DNA of 23,152 nucleotides, from the NCBI GenBank assembly GCA_049999805.1, contig JBNGIO010006327.1, positions 1 to 23,152 on the forward strand, given 5' to 3'. A model generated the notes under the pieces. That model saw only the letters and a list, made by a program, of their open reading frames with translations. It searched no databases and was not told the origin of the DNA. The stretch comes from Folioceros fuciformis (lineage: Eukaryota; Anthocerotophyta; Anthocerotopsida; Anthocerotales). A program made the position numbers and the translations under genes. Below, one piece after another: positions 8,914-17,972 of this stretch (the first letter of the stretch is position 1; every line of letters begins with the position of its first letter).

Positions 8914-11124
8914 TCAGTGAGATTGGAAGAAGGCAAGGATAGGGTCATAGATATCGGAGTTGGCAGTCGTTCCCGTGATGAAATCTACGTGCGCGTAGTT
9001 GGGTAGGTCCACAACTTGCACATTCCTGTTCAAGCCCTGCCTCAGGAGTCCCACATCGTCCGTATCCGCCAGCCAGTCCTGCCCCCCACAGCCCAGGAGG
9101 ATGGGCAGGTTTTCGGGAACTGCCCCCAGGTTGTAAGCAGGAGGAGAGGAGGAGCCGTAGCGCGCCAGGTTGCCAGCCAACCCGTAGTCGTGTTTGGCAA
9201 AAGTTCCGGTTCTGATCACTGCACACATTTCCAGGCAAATTTTGGTCAGCCAAACTGTTTGAGCTGTCCGGATCATATGAAGTCAGCAACTCATCCCGAA
9301 ACCGGCGCTCGGAGTAGACTCACTTTGTGCCAAGTGGACCAGGTTCTTTGTACTTGTGGACTGGGGCTCGAACTGCAAGTAGTAGTCCCACCTGGAGTCA
9401 TTGAAACAACAGTTGGGTCCTGGCCAAGAAAGCATGTGAACCCATGCTCTGTCAGTCAGCCCGATTGACACATGGTCAAGACAATGAAACACACAAATCA
9501 AGTCGAATGTGCTATCTGGCTTGGCAGATGCATTATTATACTCATCCAATGTAGGCCACAAGATTTTACCAGTCACGGCTGTGAGCAGATCACCACAGTC
9601 AACTCCCTGAGTTGCACAAACCTGCTCAAGTAGCGTCCTCCCAGCGTCACTGCGCACACATCAAAAGAGTACGTCCCGGAGCTCTCAGACTGATGGGTCG
9701 ATCCTCAACCGTCCCGTCCCGCCCCTCCCCACCTTTGCATATGGAATGACTCGTGCTAATTTGATTTGATTGCCGGTGCATACTGGAGTGATGGTGCCCC
9801 AGCACCAACTGCTACTCCAGGCTAGTGCTTCCCCAGACTACAAATTCTGCACACATGTCCATTATGTACTTACGTGTTCACGCCAAACTCTTCGGGTCCT
9901 CCGTTGTTGGATAACTGTGGGCCAACCAGGACAACGAGAAACTTCAGTTTCTTAAGGTGGCCACACAAGGAACAGGATGGGAATACAAGCAATGCTTACC
10001 TGGTCGATATACATATCGGCCGCAATCCTAGCCAACGTGGACTGGACATTTCCGAGGAATGCTATAGGGCTCAGCAATGCAGCAGCTGCTATGTTGTCTG
10101 TCAAGCTTGTGTCCTGACTGAAGGCTGCCAATGCTGTGATTGTGCCCTGCATCAAGGTTCCCACCAAGTTTACCTACACTTGCAACTCTGCAACAACAAC
10201 GCAATATGGCCCACCCATTTCGGTTTCCCCAGCAATACCAGTTAGCAATTGCACGTCTACCTGAGAATGGCCAACGTAGTAAATGGGAGTGTTCCTTCTT
10301 GCATAGATGAAGGATATGAACGCTGGGGTGTCGTAGGCTGCTAGGTCATCCCACGTCCAGTCCCAGAAATCCTGCATCCAGATTTAAAACTAACTTGCTT
10401 TCAAACTTTATCAGCTAGACTGTCATAGCTGATCAAGTTGCCGTGCAACATACAAACAGCAGGTAGGGGAGAAAGTTACTCAAATACTCACCGAATCAGA
10501 CCTCAGCAATGAGATGTGACCATGGCTCCACGTTGCGGTCCTGGAGCTCCCGATCCAAACATCGTAGCCAGCGTCTGCAGCTATGTATGCCAGGGACTGC
10601 TGCGGATTGTTCAGAACCCAGTCATCGCCTCCCTGCGGATGAGGTGCAAAGCTTATGATCAATTCTGCCAGCACCATGAGCATAAGCGAAGAGACTACGG
10701 AAATCGCGAATTCAGGTTTTAAAACCCCTCCTCGGCAAAGAAACTGAGAGGACCTCTAATATTCCGTGCTGCAGCAACATTGGCTTGCCCAACGCAGCTT
10801 GTGGTCCAGCAATGCCATGGGGAATGTTCTGAAGGCCGAGAAGAAATCCATCCTGGGTTTGCACCTAAAATTCATGGAGACAAAACACAACGCCCAAATT
10901 CAAATGCTCGAACGCAGTCTCGCAAGCTTTACAGCTCATAAACGATCTCAAAATTTTTGGGGAAGGTCACGTGAGGTCACCGTGTACTCAGTGCAAGGGT
11001 ATCCATTCCCAAGGATGATAGCGTCACAAAGGCCCTCAGCTCGAGTTCCTTGAACCGAGGCGAGAAGGCAGAAAAGGATGACAAATAGATTGGGAACGAT
11101 GGTGATCCCGTCTTTCTTCGCCAT
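8914..11124 (-). CDS. Acid-lipase/gastric-lipase-type triacylglycerol lipase, 9 exons
   Basis: An alpha/beta-hydrolase of 391 residues that should hydrolyse triacylglycerol or steryl esters in the secretory or vacuolar pathway. Exons (complement): 10981-11124, 10754-10864, 10492-10632, 10261-10371, 10000-10146, 9874-9914, 9570-9649, 9324-9419, 8914-9218. All introns are GT-AG and the phases close exactly. The start ATG at 11124 opens a signal peptide (hydrophobic core NLFVILFCLLASVQG). The mature part begins with the lid region (GYPCTEYT/VQTQDGFLLGLQ). Then follow LLQHGI, SLAYIAADAGYDVWIG, WDWTWDDLAAYD and the nucleophile elbow YVGHSQ/G (Ser168), split by intron 4. Asp338 (GCGGQD) and His367 (NYAHVDF) complete the triad, 29 residues apart as in human gastric lipase. 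One deviation is RTATWSHGH where plants usually have RGTRWSHGH. Length is normal for the family. The gene is intact and is convergent with MsrB. Confidence 0.93.
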
Positions 11125-11399
11125 CCTCAAAGACCTTTCAACAAAACAGGATGGGGAATAGAACTGAGCTCGATGAATCACTTCAGACACACACCAGGTC
11201 AAATTCGCAGTACTGGATCTGGAAGTGCTTCAACTCCCGTTGAAGAACTGAAGCCTGCACGTTCAGCACGTCGACACAGCTAGTTGCCTATCAGGATGCC
11301 AGGAAACAGGCAATTCACAATTCACGGTATCCGGCAGCACCGCAGAATGGAGCAGACACAATCTGCGATGAGAACAATCCTGCCTCACCCAAGGTTCAG

Positions 11400-11407
11400 T
11401 TTATATA
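11400..11407 (-). promoter_or_regulatory. Candidate TATA box of the lipase gene
   Basis: Read on the minus strand it is TATATAAA, 276 nt upstream of the lipase ATG. This would give a 5' UTR of roughly 245 nt. No other TATA-like sequence is closer. Confidence 0.45.
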
Positions 11408-12289
11408 CATCTGTGACTGTGGCTGAGGTTGGTCATAGTTAATAATGTGGTTTGAAGAACTTTCTGTTTGCTTCCTGTGAGTAGACTGCGCATGGTAGAC
11501 GAAACAATCCGCCAAGATTGTGGATTCTTATCTAGCCTCTGGGTAGGTGAACCTAGCTGGAGTCTATTGTCGGCTGCTACTTGCCGTCTATCCTGTGTCT
11601 TTCTGTCTGCATGGGCTCCGAGAGTTTGCACCCTGTTCACACACTTCCCACGATCGCCTCACGCGAACGCAAGGTGCACTCTATGTGAACCCGTCCACAA
11701 CTGGAGTTGGAGTCAAATGGCTGGAACATGCCATTTGTGTGGCGGCTATGAACAAACTATACTCGTCAAGAGTTGATGCAAGCCAGGTGGCCTGCTTTAT
11801 CGCCGTTCACAGTTTGGACGTAAATACATTCTGGACAAGATAGAAGCGTTCTCCTAAAAGGAATGCGTCTGAGTGTTAGAGGTCACCCCCGCTGTGCACG
11901 ACAAAGCTGGCTGGCGGACAAGCCTTGCATCGGGCTTCCCCCACGTTCCCTTCTGATCTTCTGCTTCCCGCGTGCGAGCGATACATAAGAGGCGTCGTCG
12001 TTTTATGACGGCACATTGCCTTTGCGTTGGGGACACTGTTTGAGGAGTATCTTGGAGTAAAGTAAAGAGTGTGTTCCAGTCGAGGCTCGTGGTTACCTAC
12101 CATGTTTGGGTAAGGCAACAGTCTTTCAATGCTGTCTTTCCATACATTCTCGAACCATAGCCAGCTTGCACACTCCCTTGGGCAAACACCCCCCAAGCCA
12201 GAGCATCCTTTGTTGTGGAGAGTTGCGTGCCGCAGCTTGCAGTGTGGCCACAACAGGAAGCATATGGAGGAGAGACCAGAGGTGTCGAA
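11408..12289. other. Intergenic, lipase promoter and 3' flank of the next gene
   Basis: No gene is supported. Open frames of up to 125 residues have no recognisable features. Both neighbours are on the minus strand, so this holds the 3' UTR of the upstream gene and the distal promoter of the lipase gene. Confidence 0.5.
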
Positions 12290-13553
12290 TCATCTCAGAT
12301 TGAGATACTGCGCTTTGGCTGACTTCAGGCTTGGTCTTTTCGTGCCGTCATCAGCCCTGCAGTAAGACCGAAAAACCTCGTTAGGATATCAAGCACTGCT
12401 GCAAGGTTAAACGTCGGAAGGCCGACAGAAGCATACCTTAGAATTGCTGGTATGGATTCGTCTGGTTCTTTCCCCTTGACATCTACTGTCGTGATCTCTG
12501 TGCTGCCATCTTCCTGAGGAGCTCCCTCTTCACCTACCTTTGGGGCTTTCTTGTAACCATATTCGATGTCTTCCGCAGGTTTGACAGCTAAGAACAAAGG
12601 ATGCTGCGCACACAGAACCAAGCCTGTCTGTCACCAATAGCGCGTGTTTGAGCCGAATTTGATAAAAGATGTCGGCCGAAAAGTTGTCACCTGATAAACA
12701 GCTGCAGCCAGGAGTTTTTTCCTCCGTTCTTTCAGGGCTACCGCAACGTTGGCATTAGTCTCCACAAGAATCTCCCCAATTTCTTGCCACGACGATGACG
12801 AGCCATCCTAACCGTCAAGCACAAGCCAGGTCTTCAAGAAAAGGGCTATCCAGAACGGGAGATTCAAGAGAATTTACTTCCATCGATCAACGAAAGGAGC
12901 TGTTGACACATTTATGACAGTAACACAGCGAATGAAGACTCACTTCACCTATTTTCCGAGCAACAACCACAAATGTGTCCACACCACTGGCTTTCGATAC
13001 GTCAAGTGTCCTGCACCACCCATCCCGCAACCACTCAATCAAATTTCACGACTAACAGGCAAACAAAAGGAAAACACTCAACAGCCTTGATTCGGTACCA
13101 CTCACAATATTTTGTGTCTAGGTTTTGGCTCAACACGCTTGCTGAACCCGGTTCCTGACTCCATCACCCATTTGGTTCCAGCTCTCCTGCAACAAGGTTA
13201 TGCATCCGAGTGTTACTGTGCAAAACGTCAGTGCCACAGGGAGTCATGCACCAGACCGGTAGAGCTGGTAGAGTTACCCTCTCTCCTCAATTTGAGTGCA
13301 ATTCCTCCCATCCCTAAAACGAGGCACAGTCCTGCAAGTGATCAAATAGTGAGGCGGCCTGTGCTAACCACTCAATGCCAGCCAAATGTGAGCTCCCAAG
13401 ATGCACGTAAGCCAAAGCCCCCGCAGCTCATGACGCCGGAAACAGTGAAGAATCGCGGAAGTACCTGAGATGCTCCACGGTGGTGAATCGAGACCAGGTT
13501 GAGAGGCCAGACAGCTGTGGCGCGAGCGCGGGAGGAGCCACACGGAGCGCCAT
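12290..13553 (-). CDS. Probable plastid-targeted protein of unknown function, 7 exons, 213 aa
   Basis: I do not recognise the family. Exons (complement): 13465-13553, 13278-13331, 13106-13186, 12944-13010, 12691-12807, 12437-12603, 12290-12356. All junctions are GT-AG, most with strong donors (GTGAGT in introns 3 and 4), and the phases 2,2,2,0,0,2 all close. The N-terminus MALRVAPPALAPQ...WSRFTT has no acidic residue in the first 25 and is rich in Ala, Ser, Thr and Arg, as in transit peptides. Next come a Trp- and Gly-containing block (TKWVMESGTGFSKRVEPKPR), a hydrophobic strand (GVDTFVVVARKIGE), and an amphipathic helix (WQEIGEILVE...ALKERRKKLLAAAVYQ). These are followed by EDIEYGYK and an acidic tail ending QYLNLR. 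The ordered core with helix and 'EYGYK' suggests a small soluble stromal protein, which is inference. The weakest points are the exon 1-2 link and the last exon. Confidence 0.72.
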
Positions 13554-14100
13554 GTCACCGGATTGTCACTGTTAACAGGCCAGGCAACGTCCCAACTGCA
13601 CCGCCACTCCTTTCAAGTGTTCGTCTGCTTTAATACATCGTTTTGTCGCATAACAGGATATTGATTAACACAAGATCAGGAAGCATTACCTATTCAATCG
13701 GAAACGGTCATAGCAATCCGCATATCACGCCCTCGCGTATGGATGACAGAGGTGTCATGAAAGCATGTCAGTTGTCGTTGAAGTCCCCGCCCGGCTTCAG
13801 AAGACATGATCCTGAAATGGGTTGAGACATTTGCACGACTGATGCAAATTCGCAACCTGATTTTCATTCACGATCCAGCTCTCGCTAATTGAACATGGTT
13901 GATACGCATTTGAGTAACATGTTACAACCGGAATGTAGGTTTGCGATTTGAAGCTTTCCAGGCTTTGCGCTTGTCCAGCATGAGCTGAAATTGGTATGAA
14001 TCTGGATGGGACTTGGGAGTGAAGTTTAATGGTCAGAGACATAGTGAGATTGGTTAGTTGAAGGTATGCTGCCGTAGGACGAGGGTCGTTTGTGTTCCTG
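13554..14100. other. Intergenic, 5' flank of the unknown gene and 3' flank of the PPR gene
   Basis: No gene is supported. It contains the 13572-13712 segment that recurs upstream of the PPR gene. No remnant of a DYW domain was found here, although it lies directly downstream of the PPR stop. Confidence 0.55.
13572..13712. repeat. Copy 1 of a ~135-bp diverged direct repeat (5' flank of the unknown gene)
   Basis: It begins 19 bp upstream of the ATG of the minus-strand 213-aa gene. The first 61 bp align with 17021-17083 at about 80 percent by eye, including CCGCCACTCC without mismatch and CTGCTTT. A second exact block, ATCGGAAACGGTCA (13697-13710), is in the same order and nearly the same distance (96 against 90 bp) as in copy 2. 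Confidence 0.7.
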
Positions 14101-16851
14101 TTAGTCCGCATGTGGTGACAGAGGCAAATAGCCTTGTTTCTTCATTTCGGGGAGGAGTTGGTTCAGCTTTGCATAGATGGCGTCGCTCTCGGGGTGCTTT
14201 TGATCCTGGACCAGAAAGGTATGCACCAGGCCGTCCATGTCTGTCCACCAGCTCTGGCCTGGCTGCTTCCAGGCCCCGATTTCCTTTCTCCTGTCCTGCA
14301 TCTCCTGAGCCTGCTCCCACATCTGGGCAGAGGCGTATATGTTTGACATCAACACGTAGGCTTCTGCGTCCTTTTGGTTTAGCTTCACTGCTTCATGGAA
14401 AATATGGAGTCCCACCTCCACGTTGCTCCACTTCCGGCAGGCACCCAACAAAGTGTGCCAGACGGCGGCATCGGCGACAGGCATTGTGCTTACCAGAGCT
14501 AATGCTTCGTTCACTTCGCCTGCACGACCCAGGAGGTCCGCCATGCACGTGTAGTGCTCCACTGTAGGAGGGATGCCGAACTCGCTGCTCATGGCCTCGA
14601 AGACGTCTTGCCCCTTGTCCACCAGGCCAGCATGACTGCATGCTGTGAGTAGGCTGACGAAGGTGATACCGTCGGGGTGGGTGCCGTCCTCTTGCATTCT
14701 GTCAAACAAGGCGAACACCTTGGCACTGTCTCCTTGGCGGCTGTAGCCTGCAATAAGTGCACTCCAGGTGCCCACGTTTGGTTTGGGCAATGCATCAAAG
14801 ACCTGCTGTGCTTCCACCATGCTCCCCGACTTTGCATACATGTTTATCAAACTGACGGCTATAGATAGATCCCGTTGGAGACCTTGCTTTTCGATCTCTG
14901 TGTGGAGCTGCCTTCCCAGCTGCAGAGCAGCCACGTCTGCACATGCCTGCAGGAGGCACAGAAATGTGACAGAATTCGGAGGAACCTTCCCTTCTTCTTG
15001 CATAGCCCTGAAAAGGCGGATTGCTTCCTGGCCCTTTCCCTGATGGGAATATCCTGCAATCATGGCATTCCATGCCACAACGTCTTTCTCACCGAGCCCA
15101 TCAAACACATCTTGTGCATCTTGCAAGCTGCCACACTTTGCATACATGTTTACCAGACTACTGGCTACAAAAACATCAACTTCAAGTTCGCATTCCCTTA
15201 TCTGTGCATGAAGCTGCTTCCCCGTCTCCAGAGCCAGGGTGCCCACAGTTGCACATGCCTGGAGAAGGCATGCAAACGTCACAGAGTCAGGTGCCACGAT
15301 GCCTTCTTCTTGCATGTTCCTGTAAAGATGAAGGGCTTCCTGCCCCATGCCCTGCTGGGAATACCCTCCTATCATGGCATTCCACGTCACCACATTCTTT
15401 CCACCAAGTCTATCAAAGACACCCTGAGCATCCTGTAAGCTGCTACATTTGGCATACATGTTCACCAAACTACTGGCTATGAAAGCATCAGCCTGAAGAC
15501 CTTGTTCGCCTATCTGGGCATGAAGCTTCTTCCCCTTTTCCAAAGCTGGGGTGCCCACACTGGCACACGCCTGGAGAAGGCACAAAAAAGTCACAGAATT
15601 GGGAACAGCCAGGCCTTCATCTTGCATAGCATCGTGCAGCAAAAGGGCTTCCTTGCCCATCCCGTGCTCCGAATATCCTGCTATCAGAGCGGTCCATGTC
15701 ACCACATTCTTTTGATGAAGTCCATCAAACACGCCTTGAGCATCCTCCAGACTTCCACACTTGGCATACATGTTTACCAGGCTGCCACCGACAACAACAT
15801 CGCCATCAAGTCCTCGTTCTCGAATCTCTAAATGAAGCTGTTTCCCTTTCCCCAAAGCCGGAGCACCCACACTTGCACATGCCTGCAGGAGGCACACAAA
15901 AGTCACAGAGTTCGGTGCAATTACGCCTTCTTCCCTCATATCCCTGTACAGATGAAGAGCTTTCTGCCCCATCCCCTTTCGAGAATACCCTGATATCATT
16001 GCATTCCATGTGACCACATTCTTTGGTCGGAGCCCATCAAACACCCTTTGTGCCTCTTCCAAGCTCCCACACTTGGCATACATGTCCACCAAAGAATTAC
16101 AAAGAAACGGATCAGGCTCAACCCCACTGGCCACCACATCAGCATGCACCTGCTGTCCACTTTCCAAGTCTGCTCCTCTGGCACAAGCCTGTAGGGCTGC
16201 GACAAACACATGGCAATCAGGCTTCACACTTGACCTGCGCATCCGATGGTACAGGCCTATGGCCTGCTTATCTTGCCCATGTTTAGCATAGGCAGAAATT
16301 ATAGCAGACCACGTGAAGGCATCTGGTTTGTCTACCTCGGCAAACACATCCATCGCATCCTGCAACCTGGCATGAGAAGTATACATTCGCATGATATTGT
16401 TGCCCAGGAACGTATCCGATTCATACCCCGCTTTCACAGCCAGGGCATGCACACGACGACCCAGAATCAGATCCCTCTCAGCCACACATTGCTTTAAGAC
16501 AGCATAAAAGAGAGAATGAGAAACACGACATTCTATCCGCACCAGCGTTCCCAGCGCCTCAACGGCCTCGCTGAGCTGCTGGTTCCTGCACAGTTGGCTT
16601 ACGGTTTCAGCAGTAACCCCAATTTCCAATACTGCAGGCGGCCTGCGAGGCTCAAAATCATCCGGCCCGTTCCCGCTGGAGGTAGGAGAACGCCAGCCCA
16701 TCTGCATGTCCAGAGCAACCAGCTGCACATGCACCCTCGCGGGCGAATAGCTCTTGTTGGAACTCTTCTCGTGAAGCCTGTTCTCCCACCAAAGTGTATG
16801 ATCCAGGAAAAACTCCCCAGCCAGACATCCTGTTGGGCGGGCTGCGTTCAT
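14101..16851 (-). CDS. PLS-class pentatricopeptide-repeat protein, E type without DYW
   Basis: A 916-residue intronless protein expected to bind a specific organelle RNA, most likely in C-to-U editing. Residues 1-75 are non-repeat and could carry a targeting sequence. PPR motifs run from about 110 to 790 in S-P-L order: SLVNMYAKCGSLEDA (S), VVTWNAMISGYSRKG (P) and SVTFVCLLQACASVG (L). Four central triplets (about 247-660) are near-copies of one another, with MYAK at 257, 361, 465, 569 and 671, giving a 104-residue period. The C-terminus holds E1 (AVWHTLLGACRKW...NIYA) and E2 (GQSWWTDMDGLVHTFLVQDQKHPES), then stops after KKQGYLP. The DYW deaminase that usually follows is absent, so editing would need a partner supplying it. 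ATG 16851 is the first ATG in the frame. The next in-frame Met is residue 49. The reading frame is unbroken. Confidence 0.96.
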   Translation of the reverse strand: MNAARPTGCLAGEFFLDHTLWWENRLHEKSSNKSYSPARVHVQLVALDMQMGWRSPTSSGNGPDDFEPRRPPAVLEIGVTAETVSQLCRNQQLSEAVEALGTLVRIECRVSHSLFYAVLKQCVAERDLILGRRVHALAVKAGYESDTFLGNNIMRMYTSHARLQDAMDVFAEVDKPDAFTWSAIISAYAKHGQDKQAIGLYHRMRRSSVKPDCHVFVAALQACARGADLESGQQVHADVVASGVEPDPFLCNSLVDMYAKCGSLEEAQRVFDGLRPKNVVTWNAMISGYSRKGMGQKALHLYRDMREEGVIAPNSVTFVCLLQACASVGAPALGKGKQLHLEIRERGLDGDVVVGGSLVNMYAKCGSLEDAQGVFDGLHQKNVVTWTALIAGYSEHGMGKEALLLHDAMQDEGLAVPNSVTFLCLLQACASVGTPALEKGKKLHAQIGEQGLQADAFIASSLVNMYAKCSSLQDAQGVFDRLGGKNVVTWNAMIGGYSQQGMGQEALHLYRNMQEEGIVAPDSVTFACLLQACATVGTLALETGKQLHAQIRECELEVDVFVASSLVNMYAKCGSLQDAQDVFDGLGEKDVVAWNAMIAGYSHQGKGQEAIRLFRAMQEEGKVPPNSVTFLCLLQACADVAALQLGRQLHTEIEKQGLQRDLSIAVSLINMYAKSGSMVEAQQVFDALPKPNVGTWSALIAGYSRQGDSAKVFALFDRMQEDGTHPDGITFVSLLTACSHAGLVDKGQDVFEAMSSEFGIPPTVEHYTCMADLLGRAGEVNEALALVSTMPVADAAVWHTLLGACRKWSNVEVGLHIFHEAVKLNQKDAEAYVLMSNIYASAQMWEQAQEMQDRRKEIGAWKQPGQSWWTDMDGLVHTFLVQDQKHPESDAIYAKLNQLLPEMKKQGYLPLSPHAD

Positions 16852-17020
16852 TTGCAAGCTTGAGGCCCCAAGAGCTTTTGCAGCTCGAAGTCCAGCGTAT
16901 CCTCGAGCAAATCTATGGAATAAAGAGTCCCCTCAACCTGAACTGTAGTTGTAACCCAGTCTACCTATGTCGGCTTTCTCTGCATCACATCATGTCTTCT
17001 ATGCTAAAGGAGAGGCCCTT

Positions 17021-17156
17021 TCAACGGGCCCAGACAACGTCCCAGCCGCCCCGCCACTCCTTTAAACTTTTGCTCTGCTTTCTGCCTCGTCAGACTGTAT
17101 CGATGTGGATGTGAAGCAGAATATCAGAAACCACTTTTGCATCGGAAACGGTCAGG
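17021..17156. repeat. Copy 2 of the ~135-bp diverged direct repeat (5' flank of the PPR gene)
   Basis: It lies 170-305 bp upstream of the PPR ATG, in the same orientation relative to its gene as copy 1. Shared blocks are CA(A/G)(G)CAACGTCCCA-like sequence, CCGCCACTCC (17051-17060), TCTGCTTT and ATCGGAAACGGTCA (17141-17154). Confidence 0.7.
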
Positions 17157-17450
17157 CCCCCTGATAGCCTAGGTTTTGGCCACCGTGGGAAGGTGGAGCA
17201 ATGGTCGGACGGTGGAGAGGCTTCCCCAACTATGTTTACTGTTCACAGCACACAGTGCTTGATGCTCAGTCCACCATGAGAGACTTCGATGCGAAGCAAG
17301 GATTATGTCTACACTCCAACTGGCCCAGTACAAAACATGGCCACAGCCTTGGCCTCGGATACATGAATTTGTCGTTTTAGGAGTCCATCCACCCAGATCT
17401 CATATGTGACGGGCTTAGAGGGATGAGAGAAAGAATCTCAAGTTCCGGCT

Positions 17451-17514
17451 TGGCTCAGTTGGGGTATTAGCTTAGGGTTGGGCACCACAGACCTTGCGAA
17501 TTCAGTTCGTTCCC
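17451..17514 (+). other. tRNA-like A box and B box (possible SINE head or tRNA relic)
   Basis: TGGCTCAGTTGG (17451-17462) is a perfect match to the RNA polymerase III A-box consensus TRGCNNAGYNGG. AGTTCGTTCCC (17504-17514) matches a B box at 9 of 11 positions, 53 nt downstream. The flanks do not pair into an acceptor stem, so it is not a working tRNA gene. A SINE head or chance match is possible. Confidence 0.3.
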
Positions 17515-17580
17515 ATCCAGCTGTCCTGCAACAAAGTTTTGACTGTGCATCAATTTGAACATCACCCGGGGAATCCTTTT
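17515..17580. repeat. Segment resembling 13172-13241 (intron 2/exon 3 of the unknown gene)
   Basis: TCCAGCT(G/C)TCCTGCAACAA(A/G)GTT matches at 21 of 23 positions. After a ~10-bp indel, ACTGTGCA and GGG(A)A(G)TC blocks follow in the same order. Just downstream of the copy-2 repeat, CTAGGTTTTGGC (17169-17180) also occurs in the same exon of the unknown gene. This looks like a broken partial copy, but the similarity is short. Confidence 0.35.
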
Positions 17581-17966
17581 TCCACACCACAACGATTAGC
17601 CTCCGATCTTGAATTTGAGAAGTCTCGCCTGTGCGCTGGGTCTATGCCACGGGCACAGGACACTAGCGAAACGTCTGCAAAGCATGTGGTTTGCCCCCAC
17701 ATCTATCGATCCGTCTACTTCCTCGCACAATAAACAAAGTTTCGACCGGTGTTGTTGCCATGGAGTATGTCCCCAGCCCCAGCAGCTTGTGTTTCACAGA
17801 GTAGGTACATCCTGTCGAAGGGAATCGTTGTTCGTACGGATTAGCTCTCCAAATCCTCCTACTATCCCAAGTTGTGTCAGGTCCGAATGAGAATCATGAA
17901 TGCTCCTTCAATGATGGTAAGCATATTTGGGTTAACGCGGATGAGATCAACCCTTCAACCCAGCTA

Positions 17967-17972
17967 CACGTG
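17967..17972. promoter_or_regulatory. G-box CACGTG
   Basis: Palindromic CACGTG in TACACGTGAA context, about 600 bp upstream of the Tyr-Asp repeat gene's TATA box. This is a core for bZIP and bHLH factors, including ABA-response factors. Function is inferred. Confidence 0.3.

Noticed and set aside
14875-15831. Long open frames on the plus strand (109-187 aa) across the PPR gene
   Set aside because: They are antisense shadows of the PPR repeats. The minus frame has unmistakable PPR motifs throughout, and the plus frames repeat with the same 312-bp period without making sense as a protein.
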